This document shows, one piece after another, positions 24,721 through 35,483 of a stretch of DNA of 64,000 nt (its first letter is position 1; each line of letters begins with the position of its first letter). Below the pieces are notes generated by a model, which was given only the letters and a program-made list of their open reading frames with translations, made no database searches and had not been told where the DNA came from. Location: positions 186,001 through 250,000 of the forward strand of contig CAVVST010000003.1 of assembly GCA_963750995.1 (NCBI GenBank), written 5' to 3'. The position numbers and the translations under genes are program-made. Source of the stretch: CAVVST01 sp963750995. GTDB taxonomy: Bacteria > Acidobacteriota > Vicinamibacteria > Vicinamibacterales > UBA2999.

Positions 24721-27700
24721 CGAACGAAGTACTTCAGCGCCAGATTGCACGATGCGCGGGTCTCCCGCGGTCGTGATCAACCCGAAGTTCGCGTTGTTCA
24801 TGCGCAGCTCCGGCACCCCAAGCTGCGCCCGGTTCAGCAGGTTGAAGACCTCCGCGCGGAACTGCAGCTGCTGGTCGCCGCTCGTCCGGAACGATCGCGT
24901 CAGCCCCGCGTCGATGTTGAAGCGGCCCGGCGCCACGATCGTGTTGATCGGCAGCGTGCCATAGGTGCCTGGCGCGGGCGCCTGGAAGGCCGCCGGATTC
25001 AGCCAGCGATACCCCTGCTTCAGGTACGGATCGTCCAGGATCTGGTTCGGCCGCTGCGTCGGCGTCTGCGCGACCTTGTTGAGCGCGTTGTCAACGCCCG
25101 TAACGACAGAGAAGTGATTGCCGGACTGTGCTTGCAGGATGCCCGAGAGCTGCCAATCACTCGCAAGCGCGCCGAGCACGCCGGGCGTCCGCGGCGTCTG
25201 GTACACGGTCGACAGGTTCACGACGTGCCGACGGTCGGCCCCGCCGCAACTGCCGTAGTCGGACTGCAGGTCGCCGGGCCGCGTCAGCGGCGTGGCGCCG
25301 AGTGTGCCGCCTGCGGCCATCTCCAGCCGATCGCTGTCGCAGGTCGACAGCGTGTAGTTGCCCTGCACCGACAAGCCTGTCGCTGAGCGTCGCTGCGCCG
25401 ACAGCAGGAGCCCCTTGTACAGCGACCGGCCGATGTTCACGATTTCAATGAGGTCGGCATACGCCGAGCCGAGGGTGGGGTTCTCGAGAAAGAGCGTGCG
25501 CCGCTGGTTGCTGTTCGCCGCGGTGGAGCAGGGGGCAGCGCCGCACGTCCCCGGAATGAACGTGGCCGGATTGGTCTCGTTGCTGACCGGCAGATTGCGG
25601 CCGCGGCTGACGAGGAAGTTCGCGCTTGCCGACCAGTCGGTCCCAAGCTGCCGCTGATAACTCACGTTCCACTGGTCCGCATAGGATGCCGGCTGATCGA
25701 ACGGCGCGGTCGCGTACACGCTGAAGTTCGGGAACTGCATGCCGGGCCCGGGCACGATCGGGAAGGGGTCGCCGCCTGGGAAATTCGCCCAGGGATTATC
25801 GAGCGTCGCATTCGTCGACGTGATGTTGTTGCCGTTCGGTAGCGCGCCGGCGTAGCCGTTGAAGCTGAAGAGATGCGGCCGATCATAGAAGCGCCCGTAC
25901 GCCGCGCGTAGCGACGACCGGCCGTCACCCCGCGGATCGACGACGACTGCCAGGCGCGGCGCGAAGTCGCCCCACTGCCTGAAGCCAATGGCATCGCCGG
26001 GGAGGAACTCGGGGTCGCCCTGGAAGATCATGCCCGCCGGTCCATTCGGGAACGTCGTGCTGCGAAGACCTCTGTCGAATCTGTCTTTGTCGAAGTGGCC
26101 GAACATCGGCAGCACCGCGTAGGGCGGGAAATACGGATCCCAGCGCAGGCCGGCATTGAGCGTGACCCGCGGCGTGATGCGCCACGCGTCCTGCACGTAC
26201 GACCCGATGTAGTTGCTGTGAACAAAAGCGTTGGTGACGCTGCCCAGCGTGAAGCCGTTGGTGCGGCCGAGGACAAAATCCGCGAGGCCAAGTCCCGTGA
26301 CCTGCCCTGTGAACTGGAAGTTGCCGACCGCCTGCTGATAGATCACGCCGTGAGACTCGTCGTGAATGATGTTGACCCCGACGCCAAACTGGTGGCTGCC
26401 GCGTACCAGGCTCAGGTCGTCGCTGAACTGAAACGCCTTGGTCGGCGTCGACCCTGGAACGGTGCCGCCCAGATTGAAGGCACCAGCGACGCCGACGCGG
26501 ATGAATCCGGGCAGGAGCACCGTCGAGCGGATGCCGACGTCCTTGAAATCCATCAGTTGCACGCCGGGCTTGAAGATCTGTGTGTCGTTATAGGTGACGC
26601 GGATGGAGTTCACGGTGTTCGACCCCATCACCAGCGAGTCGCCGAGCACCAGCGATTTCACCGTGTTCTCGAGCGGCGAGTTGGCATACGTCAGCGGATT
26701 CTTGCCGTCGTAGTCGTGCACCGAGTCGAAATCGGCGATCTCCACGCGACCGAACAGCGAGTGGTTCGTCGTCCATTGGTAATCGCCGCGGCCGACCACG
26801 ATTTTCTCGGTGCTGTCGTTCGGGCGGTCGAAGGTGATGCGGCCGCAGGGATCGGGACCGGTCGGCAGGCGCGAGAGGATGTTCATCGCCGCGGGCGAGA
26901 ACAGCGACGGCGATATCGTGTTGCCGGCGAACGGCGCCGCCAGGGTGATGGCGCGGCCGTTGTTGCACGCCGGCGACGCGATCTGCGAAAAATCGCCGGC
27001 CAGCATCCGGGCTGTCGGCACGTTGGCGAACGCCGAGGTCGGCGTGACGTGCACCTTCGTGCCCTGGTAGCCGATGAAGTAGAACAACTTGTCGCGCAGG
27101 ATGGGGCCGCCCAGCGTCCCCCCGAACTGGTGCCGTCGCAACCCGTCGTCGCGTCGCTTGCCGTCCGGCCCCACCGCCGAAAACGGGTTCGTGGCGTTCA
27201 TCGACTTGTCGCGGAAGAACTCGAATCCGCTGCCGTGCAACAGGTTGGTCCCCGACTTGGTCACGGCATTGACGGCGGCCGCCGAATGATGGCCGTACTG
27301 CGCGGGCAGCGCGCTCGTCTCGACCCTGAACTCCTGAAGCGCGTCAGGGAACGGCAACGGCAGGTTCAGGTGATTGTAGGGATCGTTGTGCGTGCCGCCG
27401 TCCAGCAAGTAGGTGATGCCGTTCGCCATCCCTCCGGCCACGGTAATCGTGACGGTTGGATAGTTGCGCACGCTGTTGAGCGCGCTCGCGCCCTGGGCCG
27501 CATTGGCGTCGGCACCGCCGGTGGCGAGCCCGGCGAGGAAGATCAACTGCGTCAATTGCCGCCCGTTGAGTGGCAGCTCCAGCACCTGCTGGTTGGTGAT
27601 CACCTGCCCGATGCCGGGGCTGCGCGTTTCCACCATTGACGCGTTCCCCTGCACCGAGACCGTTTCCTCGATCTGGCCGAGCTCGAGCGTGAGATTGACG

Positions 27701-28018
27701 GTCGGGTTGGCGCTCACCTCCAGCACGAGGCCGGTGAACCGGCCGGTGCGGAATCCCTGCAGCGAGGCATCGACATAGGTACGGACCCACCGGCAGGTTG
27801 GTGAGCACGTAGGCACCGTTTTCGTCGGTCGTGGTTTCCCGCTTGAGACCAGTCGCAGTCTGGACCGCGGTGATAGTAACGCCAGGCAGCGCGCCGCCGC
27901 TGGCGTCGCGCACCGTCCCGTTGATCTGCGCGGTCGAGACCGCCTGGGCGCTGGCCAGCGTCGCAGAAATCAGCAGGAGCGCGAAGACCGATACACACCG
28001 CGTGATCAGTCGTACCAT
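24717..28018 (-). pseudogene. TonB-dependent receptor, Oar type (copy 2), with two frameshifts
   Basis: The start is ATG at 28018 (M-V-R-L-I-T-R-C), with a signal peptide ending T-L-A-S-A-Q and the regulatory-like domain I-N-G-T-V-R-D-A-S-G-G-A-L-P-G-V. The frame changes near 27780, after L-T-N-L-P-V-G-P-Y, then runs through plug and barrel. Plug landmarks are V-L-E-L-P-L-N-G-R and Y-L-L-D-G-G-T-H-N-D. A second shift near 24745 separates N-F-G-L-I-T-T-A-G-D-P-R-I-V-Q from the proper ending L-A-L-K-Y-F-V-R and its stop at 24717. Each shift is one base. This copy belongs to the Acidobacterial L-P-L-N-G-R subgroup and differs from the four other receptors. It may be intact in the organism if the shifts are errors. 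Confidence 0.82.
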
Positions 28019-28102
28019 TGCGCATATCATCCTTCGTCGTCTGGGCAATGTTGGAAGCGCACGGGTTTGTACTTCTTTGAGCACGCTCCGGTCAACCCCG
28101 TC

Positions 28103-28606
28103 TTACTTCCAGGCATCGATCGCTTTCTGCATCAGCGAGCCTGGCGGCTGCTCGTTGATCTCCAGCCGGATGCCGTGCGGATCGAAGACGGTGGCGAGCC
28201 TCGACCCGATACCATTGGTCGGACGCGGGTCGGGGAGCGTGACGCCGGCGCGCCGAACCTGCGCGACGGTGGCGCCGAGGTCGTCGGTCTGAAGACCGAT
28301 ATGCGTGATGCCGGGCGCGACATTCGCCGCCGCCTGCACTACCTCCAGGAAGGTGTCCCGACTGATCTGAATGAAGGCGGTCGCCGGCCGCCCATCGTCG
28401 GGAGTCGGGAGCCTGAAGGCGACCTGGAAGCCGAGCACGTCACGGTAGAACGCCAACGACTGCTCCAGGTTCGGGACGGTGATTTGCACGTGGTTCAGGC
28501 GGAGCGCGGTCTTTTCCTGCGCAACCGCGGGCGTCGCCACGGTCCCCACGAGCAGTCCCGCCACGAACAGGCCGATTCCGGCCACACACAACGCTGTCTT
28601 GCGCAT
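28103..28606 (-). CDS. Exported VOC-superfamily (glyoxalase-like) protein
   Basis: The start ATG at 28606 has AAGGAG 7 bases upstream; the longer start at 28621 would contain that site. A signal peptide (V-A-G-L-L-V-G-T-V-A-T-P-A-V-A-Q) precedes one VOC module pair: L-N-H-V-Q-I-T-V-P-N-L-E-Q-S-L-A-F-Y-R-D-V-L-G-F, then T-H-I-G-L-Q-T-D-D-L and D-P-H-G-I-R-L-E-I. Likely metal ligands are the first H, the H of T-H-I-G and the E of R-L-E-I. An exported VOC protein is unusual. The substrate is unknown. Confidence 0.85.
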   Translation of the reverse strand: MRKTALCVAGIGLFVAGLLVGTVATPAVAQEKTALRLNHVQITVPNLEQSLAFYRDVLGFQVAFRLPTPDDGRPATAFIQISRDTFLEVVQAAANVAPGITHIGLQTDDLGATVAQVRRAGVTLPDPRPTNGIGSRLATVFDPHGIRLEINEQPPGSLMQKAIDAWK

Positions 28607-28626
28607 CACGATCTCCTTCACATCGC

Positions 28627-31078
28627 CTAGCGGCGAGAAACGGGACGAAGCAGCGCGGTCAGCGCGTTCATGCGCCCTTCCGAGCCGGTAAACAAACCTT
28701 CGGGGACCTTGCGGTAGGTCAACATTTCCAGGTAGACCCTTTCAAACGCCATCGAGTTCAGTCCCAGTCCGGCAAGGTACTGGAGGCGAAGGTTCATATC
28801 GTCGTTGATCTCAGCGTCGGCAAGATAGGGCCTCAAGTCGGATGCCCTGCCTGCGTAGGTCCCGAAGAACTCAACCGCCGAATGGAACCCGACCTCGCCG
28901 ATCGACGCCAGGACATTCGCGTAGTCGGGGCGGTCGAGCCGCGCCTGCACCGCGTCGAGACTGATCGGGGTGGATTCCAGCCTGACCGATCAGCACGAGA
29001 TCGTACCCTCCTTGATTCGGAATGTTGTTGCTCCAGACCGTGCCGTTCGGGAACACCTCGAAGAACGTCGCCAGCTCGCTCTTCACCGTCGCGGGATCGC
29101 TGTCGTAAATCGGCAGCCATTGCGCGACGACGCCGCCGGGGTTCAGGTGCGCCTTGACCAGTTCGTAGTACTCCTTCGAATACAGCGTCGACGTGCCCTT
29201 GACCCATGGGTGAATCGGATCGGTGGTGATGACGTCGAACGTCTGCTGGGTCGTGAAGATGAAGTGCCGCGCGTCGTCGTAGACGATCCGGGTTCGCGGA
29301 TCGTGCAGCACGGCGTTGTTCTCTCGACCGAAGAACTCGGTCGAGGCGGGCGGGATGAATGGTTCCAGCTCGCAGATAACGAGCTGCTCGAGCTCGGGAT
29401 ACGGCACGAACGATCCCGCGGTCACGCCGGCGCCAAACCCGACCGTCAGGACTGAGCGAGGGTTTGGATGAATGAGGGCGGGCACGTGTCCCATCATCCG
29501 CTCCAGCCGCATGTCCGCCGGCGCGGTTGACGCCTCGGCCTTTCCGCTGACATAGAAATGCCGCTGCCCGCTTCGCTCGAGGATCAAGACAGAGGCATTG
29601 ATGCCCTCGCCTCTGAACAACACCTTCGGCGACTGGTTCAGCTCGGGATACAGATCCGCCGCGCGCAGGATGGGTGCGATGCGGCGCCCGTACGCGATCA
29701 CTTCCCAGGGAACATCGACGACGATCGATCCGACCGCGAGCGCCAGCACCACGGCTGCAGCGGCAGAGGCGAGTCCCAGCGTGTGCGACGACGCGGTCGC
29801 GTATGACCGGTACCGCAGCGGCGATGGCGCCAAGGGCGGCGATGGCGATGAGCAACTGTTGTGAGGCTCGCGTGCCCCACTCCGGAATCAGCGCCAGGCT
29901 GAAGGCAAGGGCGCCAACGACGGACCCCGCGGTGTTCACGGCATAGATTTCTCCGGAGAGTTTTCCGGGATCCTCACCCGGCCTCGCGCGCGGCCGCGAG
30001 CGCCAGGGGAAAGCTGGCGCCCCAGAGCAGCGTGGCCGGCAGCATCGCCCAGAGGCAACGCACGAAATCCAGTTGAAAATTGAAGAGCGGATCCAGCGCC
30101 AGCCACGGGTCCACTGGCCAGTACGGCAGTGACGAGGACAGGGTGCGCGCGGTCCAGCCGATCGATAGACACGAGAAGAAGCTGACAGCCGGTCAACGCG
30201 ACCGCGGGAGAGGAGATGCGGCGGGCCGCAAATGATCCGGCGCTGCTGCCGGCCCACAGACCCACGAGAAAGACCGCGAGAATAATGGAGAACGTATAGA
30301 CAGTGCCGCCGAGCAAGAGCGACAGCAGCCGGGTCCAGACGACCTGGGCGCCCAGCGCCGACAATCCTGAGAGAGCCGATGGCGATGTAAATGAATGTTG
30401 CTCGCTTCCCGACTACCGGCACGTTCGATGTCGAGCTTGCTCCGGAATGCACGTGCGACACGCGACGCTGACAGGGCTACGCTGGCCAGCGCGACCAGAA
30501 CGTTGATGGCGGCCGCCACGATAGGTGGCCACGGCCATGTCGTGAACTCTCAGCAAGTAGAAACCGGCCAACACACATCCGGAAACTGCGCCGGCGATAT
30601 TGGCGCTGTACAGCCACCCGACCCATGAGACGCCCCTGGGCGTGGTTTCCAGCCATCGGGCCAGCGCCGGCAGCGACGCGCCCATCAGCAACGTCGGCGG
30701 CAGCAGGCAGACGGCGGCAACCAGGCCACGCACCACCAGGCCCACAACGCCCTCTGTGACTCCGGCCAGGTAGATTCGCCCGACGAATGGAACGGCGAAC
30801 AGCACGAGCACGCCGAAGACGCCGATGCCCAGCTCCAGCGCGGCATAGACCTTCAGCGGATGTACCGATCGCGGCACGACGCGAGGCAACGCCGCGCTGC
30901 CCAGACATAATCCGGTCATGTACGCCGCTAACAGGAGGCCCAGCGACACCGCCGAGGAGCCAATCACCAGCTGCAGCAGCTGAAACCACACGATTTCGTA
31001 AATCAGCGCCGCGCAACCGCTGCCGGCGAGCAGGAGGAGAAGCAGCCGAAGATAGGCCGGGTGGGGACCGGTCTTCAT
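28627..31078 (-). pseudogene. Fused MFS/spermidine synthase-like protein, heavily frameshifted
   Basis: One ancestral gene is spread over several frames. It starts at 31078 (M-K-T-G-P-H-P) with seven or more helices, including G-S-G-C-A-A-L-I-Y-E-I-V-W-F. It resumes in other frames with V-V-W-T-R-L-L-S-L-L-L-G-G-T-V-Y-T-F-S and further helices (30200-30360). Then follows a spermidine-synthase-like methyltransferase domain (about 28980-29540: V-L-T-V-G-F-G-A-G-V-T-A-G-S, D-D-A-R-H-F-I). The last piece ends S-E-G-R-M-N-A-L-T-A-L-L-R-P at 28627. At least five frame changes are needed. The intact family couples a membrane domain to an aminopropyltransferase-like fold; its role is not settled. Confidence 0.8.
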
Positions 31079-31354
31079 GTGACGAAACCTCACTCAGGTG
31101 GGGACCAATTGTATCGTCGGCGTAGGGTGCAGACCGCGACGCGTCGGAGAGCCGCCGACAAAAGTCATCCGTCAGGGCGCATTCGGCTGCCGTCGCGGGA
31201 CGCAGTCGGACATCCGGCTCGAAGGCTCGGCAATTCGCCGCGAAAATGGCGCTTTGTCTGGCGAGACAATTGCGTTCAAGCCAAAGGGCGACGGGAGGCC
31301 GGCTCCCTGGGTTGAACGCACTACTACACGAAACCATCCAAAGGCACTGCGAGA

Positions 31355-32789
31355 ATGGGCACAAAGAGCATCTGTTGTATCGGGGCGGGGTACGTCGGTG
31401 GACCGACGATGGCGATGATTGCCTCCCGCTGCCCGGACATCTCGGTCACGGTCGTCGACCTGAATGCAGAACGCATTGCGGCCTGGAACTCGAACAGGCT
31501 CCCGATTTACGAACCAGGTCTCGATGCGGTGGTTCGCTCGACGAGAAACAGGAATCTCTTCTTCTCGACCGATGTCGATGAAGGTATTCGACGCGCCGGA
31601 ATGATTTTCGTGAGCGTCAATACTCCGACGAAAAGCTACGGGATCGGCGCCGGCAGCGCGGCCGACCTCAAGAACGTCGAGTTGTGCGCCCGGCGCATTG
31701 CCGCCGTGGCGCAGGATGACAAAATCGTCGTGGAGAAGTCGACGCTCCCGGTAACGTACTGCTGAATCCTTGAAACGGGTTCTTCATGCCAACGCCTCAG
31801 GGCGCAGGTTCGAAATCCTGTCCAATCCCGAGTTCCTCGCTGAAGGGACTGCCGTTGCCGATCTCGAGCACCCCGATCGCGTCTTGATCGGAGGCGAAAC
31901 CACGCCGACCGGTGCTCACGCGGTTGAGCAGCTCGTGGATATCTATGCGCGATGGGTGCCGCGCGAGCGTATCTTGACCACAAATGTCTGGTCGAGCGAG
32001 CTCTCCAAGCTCGTCTCGAATGCCCTGCTTGCTCAACGGATATCCTCCGTAAATGCGCTTTCTGCCCTCTGTGAAGCTACCGGCGCCGACGTCGATGAAG
32101 TGGCTGCCGCGGCCGGGCGAGACAGCCGGATCGGATCCAAGTTTCTGAAGGCGTCGGTCGGGTTCGGCGGTTCTTGCTTCCAGAAGGACATCCTGAACCT
32201 TGTATACCTGTGCCGACACTACGGCCTGGAGGAAGTTGCCGATTACTGGGAGCAGGTCGTCGAGATCAACGTCTGGCAAAAGACACGATTCGTCCGCCGC
32301 ATGATTCGAACGATGTTCGACAACATCGCGGGCAAGCGCATCGCCGTGCTGGGTTTCGCGTTCAAGAAGGACACTGACGACACGCGCGAATCGGCCGCGA
32401 TCGACGTCTGCACCGCCCTGCTGGCTGAACAGGCCGAGCTTGCGATCTACGATCCACAGGTCGAGCCCGAGGTGATCCTGAGGGAACTTCAGCGCGCCAC
32501 TGGACTGGAGCGGTCTGAGCTCAAGAACCGGGTCCAATGCGAGCCCGATGCATACCGGGCCGCGGCAGGCGCGCATGCACTTGCTGTGATGACGGAATGG
32601 GACGAGTTCAAGGCGTTGGATTTCGACCGTGTCTACCGCCGGATGAACAAGCCTGCTTTTGCGTTCGACGGAAGAAACATACTTCCCCATGCCGCGATGC
32701 GAGCCCTCGGCTTCGAGGTCCACGCCATTGGAAAGCCGGTGCCGGTCGAACGCGGTTCGGATTCTGGCGCACTTCGGCTTGTCGGCTAG
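31355..32789 (+). pseudogene. ugd: UDP-glucose 6-dehydrogenase, one frameshift
   Basis: This enzyme oxidises UDP-glucose to UDP-glucuronate with two NAD+, for capsule or exopolysaccharide. N-terminal NAD site I-G-A-G-Y-V-G-G-P-T at residues 9-18 and V-D-L-N strand. The frame ends prematurely at about 31765 after V-E-K-S-T-L-P-V. Removing one A from the AA at about 31753 continues it as R-T-A-E-S-L-K-R-V-L. The rest is complete: N-P-E-F-L-A-E-G-T-A, the catalytic-cysteine loop G-F-G-G-S-C-F-Q-K-D, and the second domain with L-G-F-A-F-K-K-D-T-D-D-T-R-E-S. It is the eukaryote-like 470-residue form. The stop at 32787-32789 is natural. Confidence 0.88.
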
Positions 32790-32806
32790 TGCTGCTCCGG
32801 TCGACG

Positions 32807-32990
32807 CTAACCTAGACCGCGTTGAACGATGAGTTGAACCGTATATTGGCCGGTCTGCGTATAGGTCTGGGCGGGATGTGCCTGTGTGGAAGTGGCGGAA
32901 TCGCCAAAGCCCACAGGTAGGTCAGCGGCTGCGGCTTCAGGATCTGCCGAACCGGCGCTGGAGAAGTTGACCGTCAGCGGCGCGGGGCCC
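32807..32990 (-). pseudogene. PKD-domain remnant
   Basis: The minus strand reads G-P-A-P-L-T-V-N-F-S-S-A-G-S-A-D-P, then (in another frame) P-L-T-Y-L-W-A-F-G-D, then A-T-S-T-Q-A-H-P-A-Q-T-Y-T-Q-T-G-Q-Y-T-V-Q-L. This is one PKD domain with two compensating frame changes and no start. It abuts the stop of the AAHS transporter. Confidence 0.65.
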
Positions 32991-32994
32991 TGTT

Positions 32995-34359
32995 CTATCG
33001 TCCTGCCGTCGCCACCGACCGCGCGGCGCGGACGGCGACGTTCGACTGAATGTGGTTCCGGACCGCCGCCAGCGCTGCGAACACAATCGTCAGCGTCCCC
33101 GCGATCAGCGCGAACATCCGCGACGGGCCGGATTCGAGCGCCCAGGCGCCCGCGTACGACGAACCGATACCGCCCACCCGCCCGATCGCGACCGCTGTGC
33201 CCACGCCCGTCGCGCGAATGCCGGCGGGATACACGTGCGCTGCCAGGGCATACATCGTCGACTGGACCGCATTGATCAGTCCGCCGGTCCACGCGAGCAT
33301 GGCGAGCACGGCGACAGTCGACTGTTCCCCGACCGGGACGCTGGCGAGCAGCAGGCATCCGCCGATCGCGCCCGCGGTCATGGCGAGCATCGTCAGGCGC
33401 GACCCGAGCCGGGCAAACGCGATCGCCCCGACGATCGCGCCGACGACGCCGCCAAGATTGAACGCCGTCAGCCCATAGTTTGCCATCGCCACATCGAAGC
33501 CGGCGCTCGTGAGCAGCGACGGCACCCAGTTAACGCCTGTGTATGCGGACAGCAGGCAGAAGAAGAACGCCGCGGCGAGCGCCAGCGTGTCGCGGCGGAA
33601 CTCCGGCGCGAAGAGCGACGCGACCGACGCGCGCGCGACGGTGCGTTCGTGCGAATCGACGAACGCCGTGTCCGGGGAAATGTCGTGCCCGAGGCGCCGC
33701 AGGAGTGCCGCGAGCTCGGGCCAGCGCGACCGATCGCGGGCGAGATACCGCGGCGACTCAGGGAGCACCTTCCAGAGCAGCGCCGCCAAAACGAGCGGCA
33801 GCGCGCCGCCGATGAAGAACAGCGCCCGCCACCCGTAGGAGGGCAGAATCACAGCACCGGTGAACCCGGCGAGCGTGCCGCCAAGCGGAATGCACACAAC
33901 CGTGAGCGTGACGGCGAACGGGCGGCGGCGCAGCGGCACGTACTCAGAAGCGAGCGCGGCGGCGTTCGGCATCGCACCGCCGAGGCCAAGGCCCGCGACA
34001 AAGCGCAGCGCCGTCAGTGTCGTGACGTCGCCGGCAAACGCCATCAGGAGCGTCAACACGCCGAACGAGATGACGCTGCCGAGCAGCGCCATGCGGCGGC
34101 CGATCCGATCGCCGATGTAGCCGCCGATGAACCCGCCGATCATCATCCCGAAGAGCGCAGCCGCCAGGACCGTGGCGAAGGCGGGACGCGGCAGCGACCA
34201 TTCGCGCATCATCGAGGGAATCGCGGCGCCGAGCAGCTGGTTGTCGAGGCCGTCGAAAATGATCGTCAACGCGGTGGCGGCGACGAGCAGCTTCTGATAC
34301 CCGCTCCAGCTTCCTTCGTCGAGGAGCGCGCCGACGTCTGCGGTCGTGTTTCTGCTCAC
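32995..34359 (-). CDS. MFS transporter, aromatic acid:H+ symporter (AAHS) family
   Basis: A 454-residue protein with 12 membrane helices. The first helix holds I-I-F-D-G-L-D-N-Q-L-L-G, matching the D-G-x-D motif that is essential in PcaK/BenK-type symporters. The loop between helices 2 and 3 is G-Y-I-G-D-R-I-G-R-R, and E-S-P-R-Y-L follows helix 6. Substrates in the family are aromatic or other organic acids such as 4-hydroxybenzoate and muconate. It is divergent from an extradiol dioxygenase gene, which supports a role in aromatic uptake. Confidence 0.88.
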   Translation of the reverse strand: MSRNTTADVGALLDEGSWSGYQKLLVAATALTIIFDGLDNQLLGAAIPSMMREWSLPRPAFATVLAAALFGMMIGGFIGGYIGDRIGRRMALLGSVISFGVLTLLMAFAGDVTTLTALRFVAGLGLGGAMPNAAALASEYVPLRRRPFAVTLTVVCIPLGGTLAGFTGAVILPSYGWRALFFIGGALPLVLAALLWKVLPESPRYLARDRSRWPELAALLRRLGHDISPDTAFVDSHERTVARASVASLFAPEFRRDTLALAAAFFFCLLSAYTGVNWVPSLLTSAGFDVAMANYGLTAFNLGGVVGAIVGAIAFARLGSRLTMLAMTAGAIGGCLLLASVPVGEQSTVAVLAMLAWTGGLINAVQSTMYALAAHVYPAGIRATGVGTAVAIGRVGGIGSSYAGAWALESGPSRMFALIAGTLTIVFAALAAVRNHIQSNVAVRAARSVATAGR

Positions 34360-34373
34360 TGCTCCCCCTTGGA

Positions 34374-34455
34374 GTCCGGCTGAAGCCGGACACTACGACC
34401 AGTACCGAAGCCGGACACTGCGACCAGTACACGTAGTGTCCGCCTTGAGGCGGAC
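34374..34455. repeat. REP-like palindromic element, triple copy
   Basis: Three units in the divergent intergenic region: GTCCGGCTGAAGCCGGACAC at 34374, GAAGCCGGACACTGCGACC at 34407, and GTAGTGTCCGCCTTGAGGCG at 34433. They are related to the element at 7629-7681. Each unit can form a short hairpin. Confidence 0.75.
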
Positions 34456-34502
34456 CGGTTCCGCGGATTCTACGTTATGCTTCGCGTTCACGGGTAGATC
34501 GA

Positions 34503-35483
34503 ATGGAGTCCACGATCCGGTCCTGCGACCTCGCGCACCTCGCCCACGTTGAGCTGCTGACGCCGACACTCGACGACAGCGTCCGCTTCTTTGCCGACGT
34601 GTTCGGCATGACGGAGTCGGGACGACGCGGAGAGTCAGTGTATTTGCGCGGCTGGGACGACTACGAGCATCACACGCTCAAGCTCACCGCGTCCCGGGTC
34701 GCCGGGATGGGGCATTTCGCGTATCGAGCGAGCAGTCCCGACGGGTTGGAGCGGCGCGTGGGTGTGATTGAAGCGTCAGGATTCGGGAAGGGTTGGACCG
34801 ACGGCGATCTCGGCCACGGGCGCGCGTATGCGTTCACGACGCCCGACGGCCACCACATGGAGATCTACTACGAAACGGAGTGGTACCAGCCGCCGCCGGC
34901 GCTGAAGCCCGCGCTCAAGAACCAGGCGCAGCGCTTTCCCGCGCGCGGCGTCAACGTGCGCCGGCTCGATCACATGAACCTGCTGACGTCGGACGTCGCG
35001 ACGCTGCGCCGCTTCATGGAGGACGTCGTCGGGCTTCGCACGACCGAGATGATCGTGCTCGACACGAAAGTGGAAGCCGGTGGCTGGGTCACATGCAACA
35101 ACAAGAGCTACGACCTGGCGTTCACGCTGGATCATTACGGCGCGATGGGGCGCTTCCACCATGTCACCTACGCGGTCGATTCACGCGAGGACGTGCTGCG
35201 CGCCGCCGACATCTTCCTCGAAGCCGGCGTGCACATCGAAACGGGTCCGCACAAGCACGCGATTCAACAGACGTTCTTCCTCTACGTGTATGAGCCCGGC
35301 GGCAACCGTGTCGAGGTGGCGAATGCCGGCGCGCGGCTGGTGCTGGCGCCCGACTGGCAGCCGATCGTCTGGACCGAGGCCGATCGCAGGAAAGGACAGG
35401 CCTGGGGCTTGAAGACAATCGAAAGCTTTCACACGCACGGCACGCCGCCGATCGATCAATACGAAGGTCCAAGAAAACGATGA
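34503..35483 (+). CDS. Catechol 2,3-dioxygenase-type extradiol dioxygenase
   Basis: A 326-residue, two-module type I extradiol dioxygenase; it would cleave a catecholic ring with O2 and Fe(II). In the C-terminal module the metal ligands are visible: H of R-L-D-H-M-N-L-L (about 157), H of R-F-H-H-V-T-Y (about 221) and E of G-N-R-V-E-V-A (about 273). A second-shell tyrosine lies in F-L-Y-V-Y-E-P-G-G. The spacing matches classical catechol 2,3-dioxygenases. The stop overlaps the next start (ATGA), so it is translationally coupled to the MetE-like gene. The AAHS transporter divergently upstream suggests uptake and cleavage of an aromatic acid. Confidence 0.9.
   Translation: MESTIRSCDLAHLAHVELLTPTLDDSVRFFADVFGMTESGRRGESVYLRGWDDYEHHTLKLTASRVAGMGHFAYRASSPDGLERRVGVIEASGFGKGWTDGDLGHGRAYAFTTPDGHHMEIYYETEWYQPPPALKPALKNQAQRFPARGVNVRRLDHMNLLTSDVATLRRFMEDVVGLRTTEMIVLDTKVEAGGWVTCNNKSYDLAFTLDHYGAMGRFHHVTYAVDSREDVLRAADIFLEAGVHIETGPHKHAIQQTFFLYVYEPGGNRVEVANAGARLVLAPDWQPIVWTEADRRKGQAWGLKTIESFHTHGTPPIDQYEGPRKR

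Noticed and set aside
26095..27639. 514-residue plus-strand ORF
   Set aside because: Antisense of receptor copy 2; composition and lack of motifs mark it as a shadow.
33052..34383. 443-residue plus-strand ORF
   Set aside because: Antisense of the AAHS transporter, with extreme Arg/Glu content and no recognisable domain.
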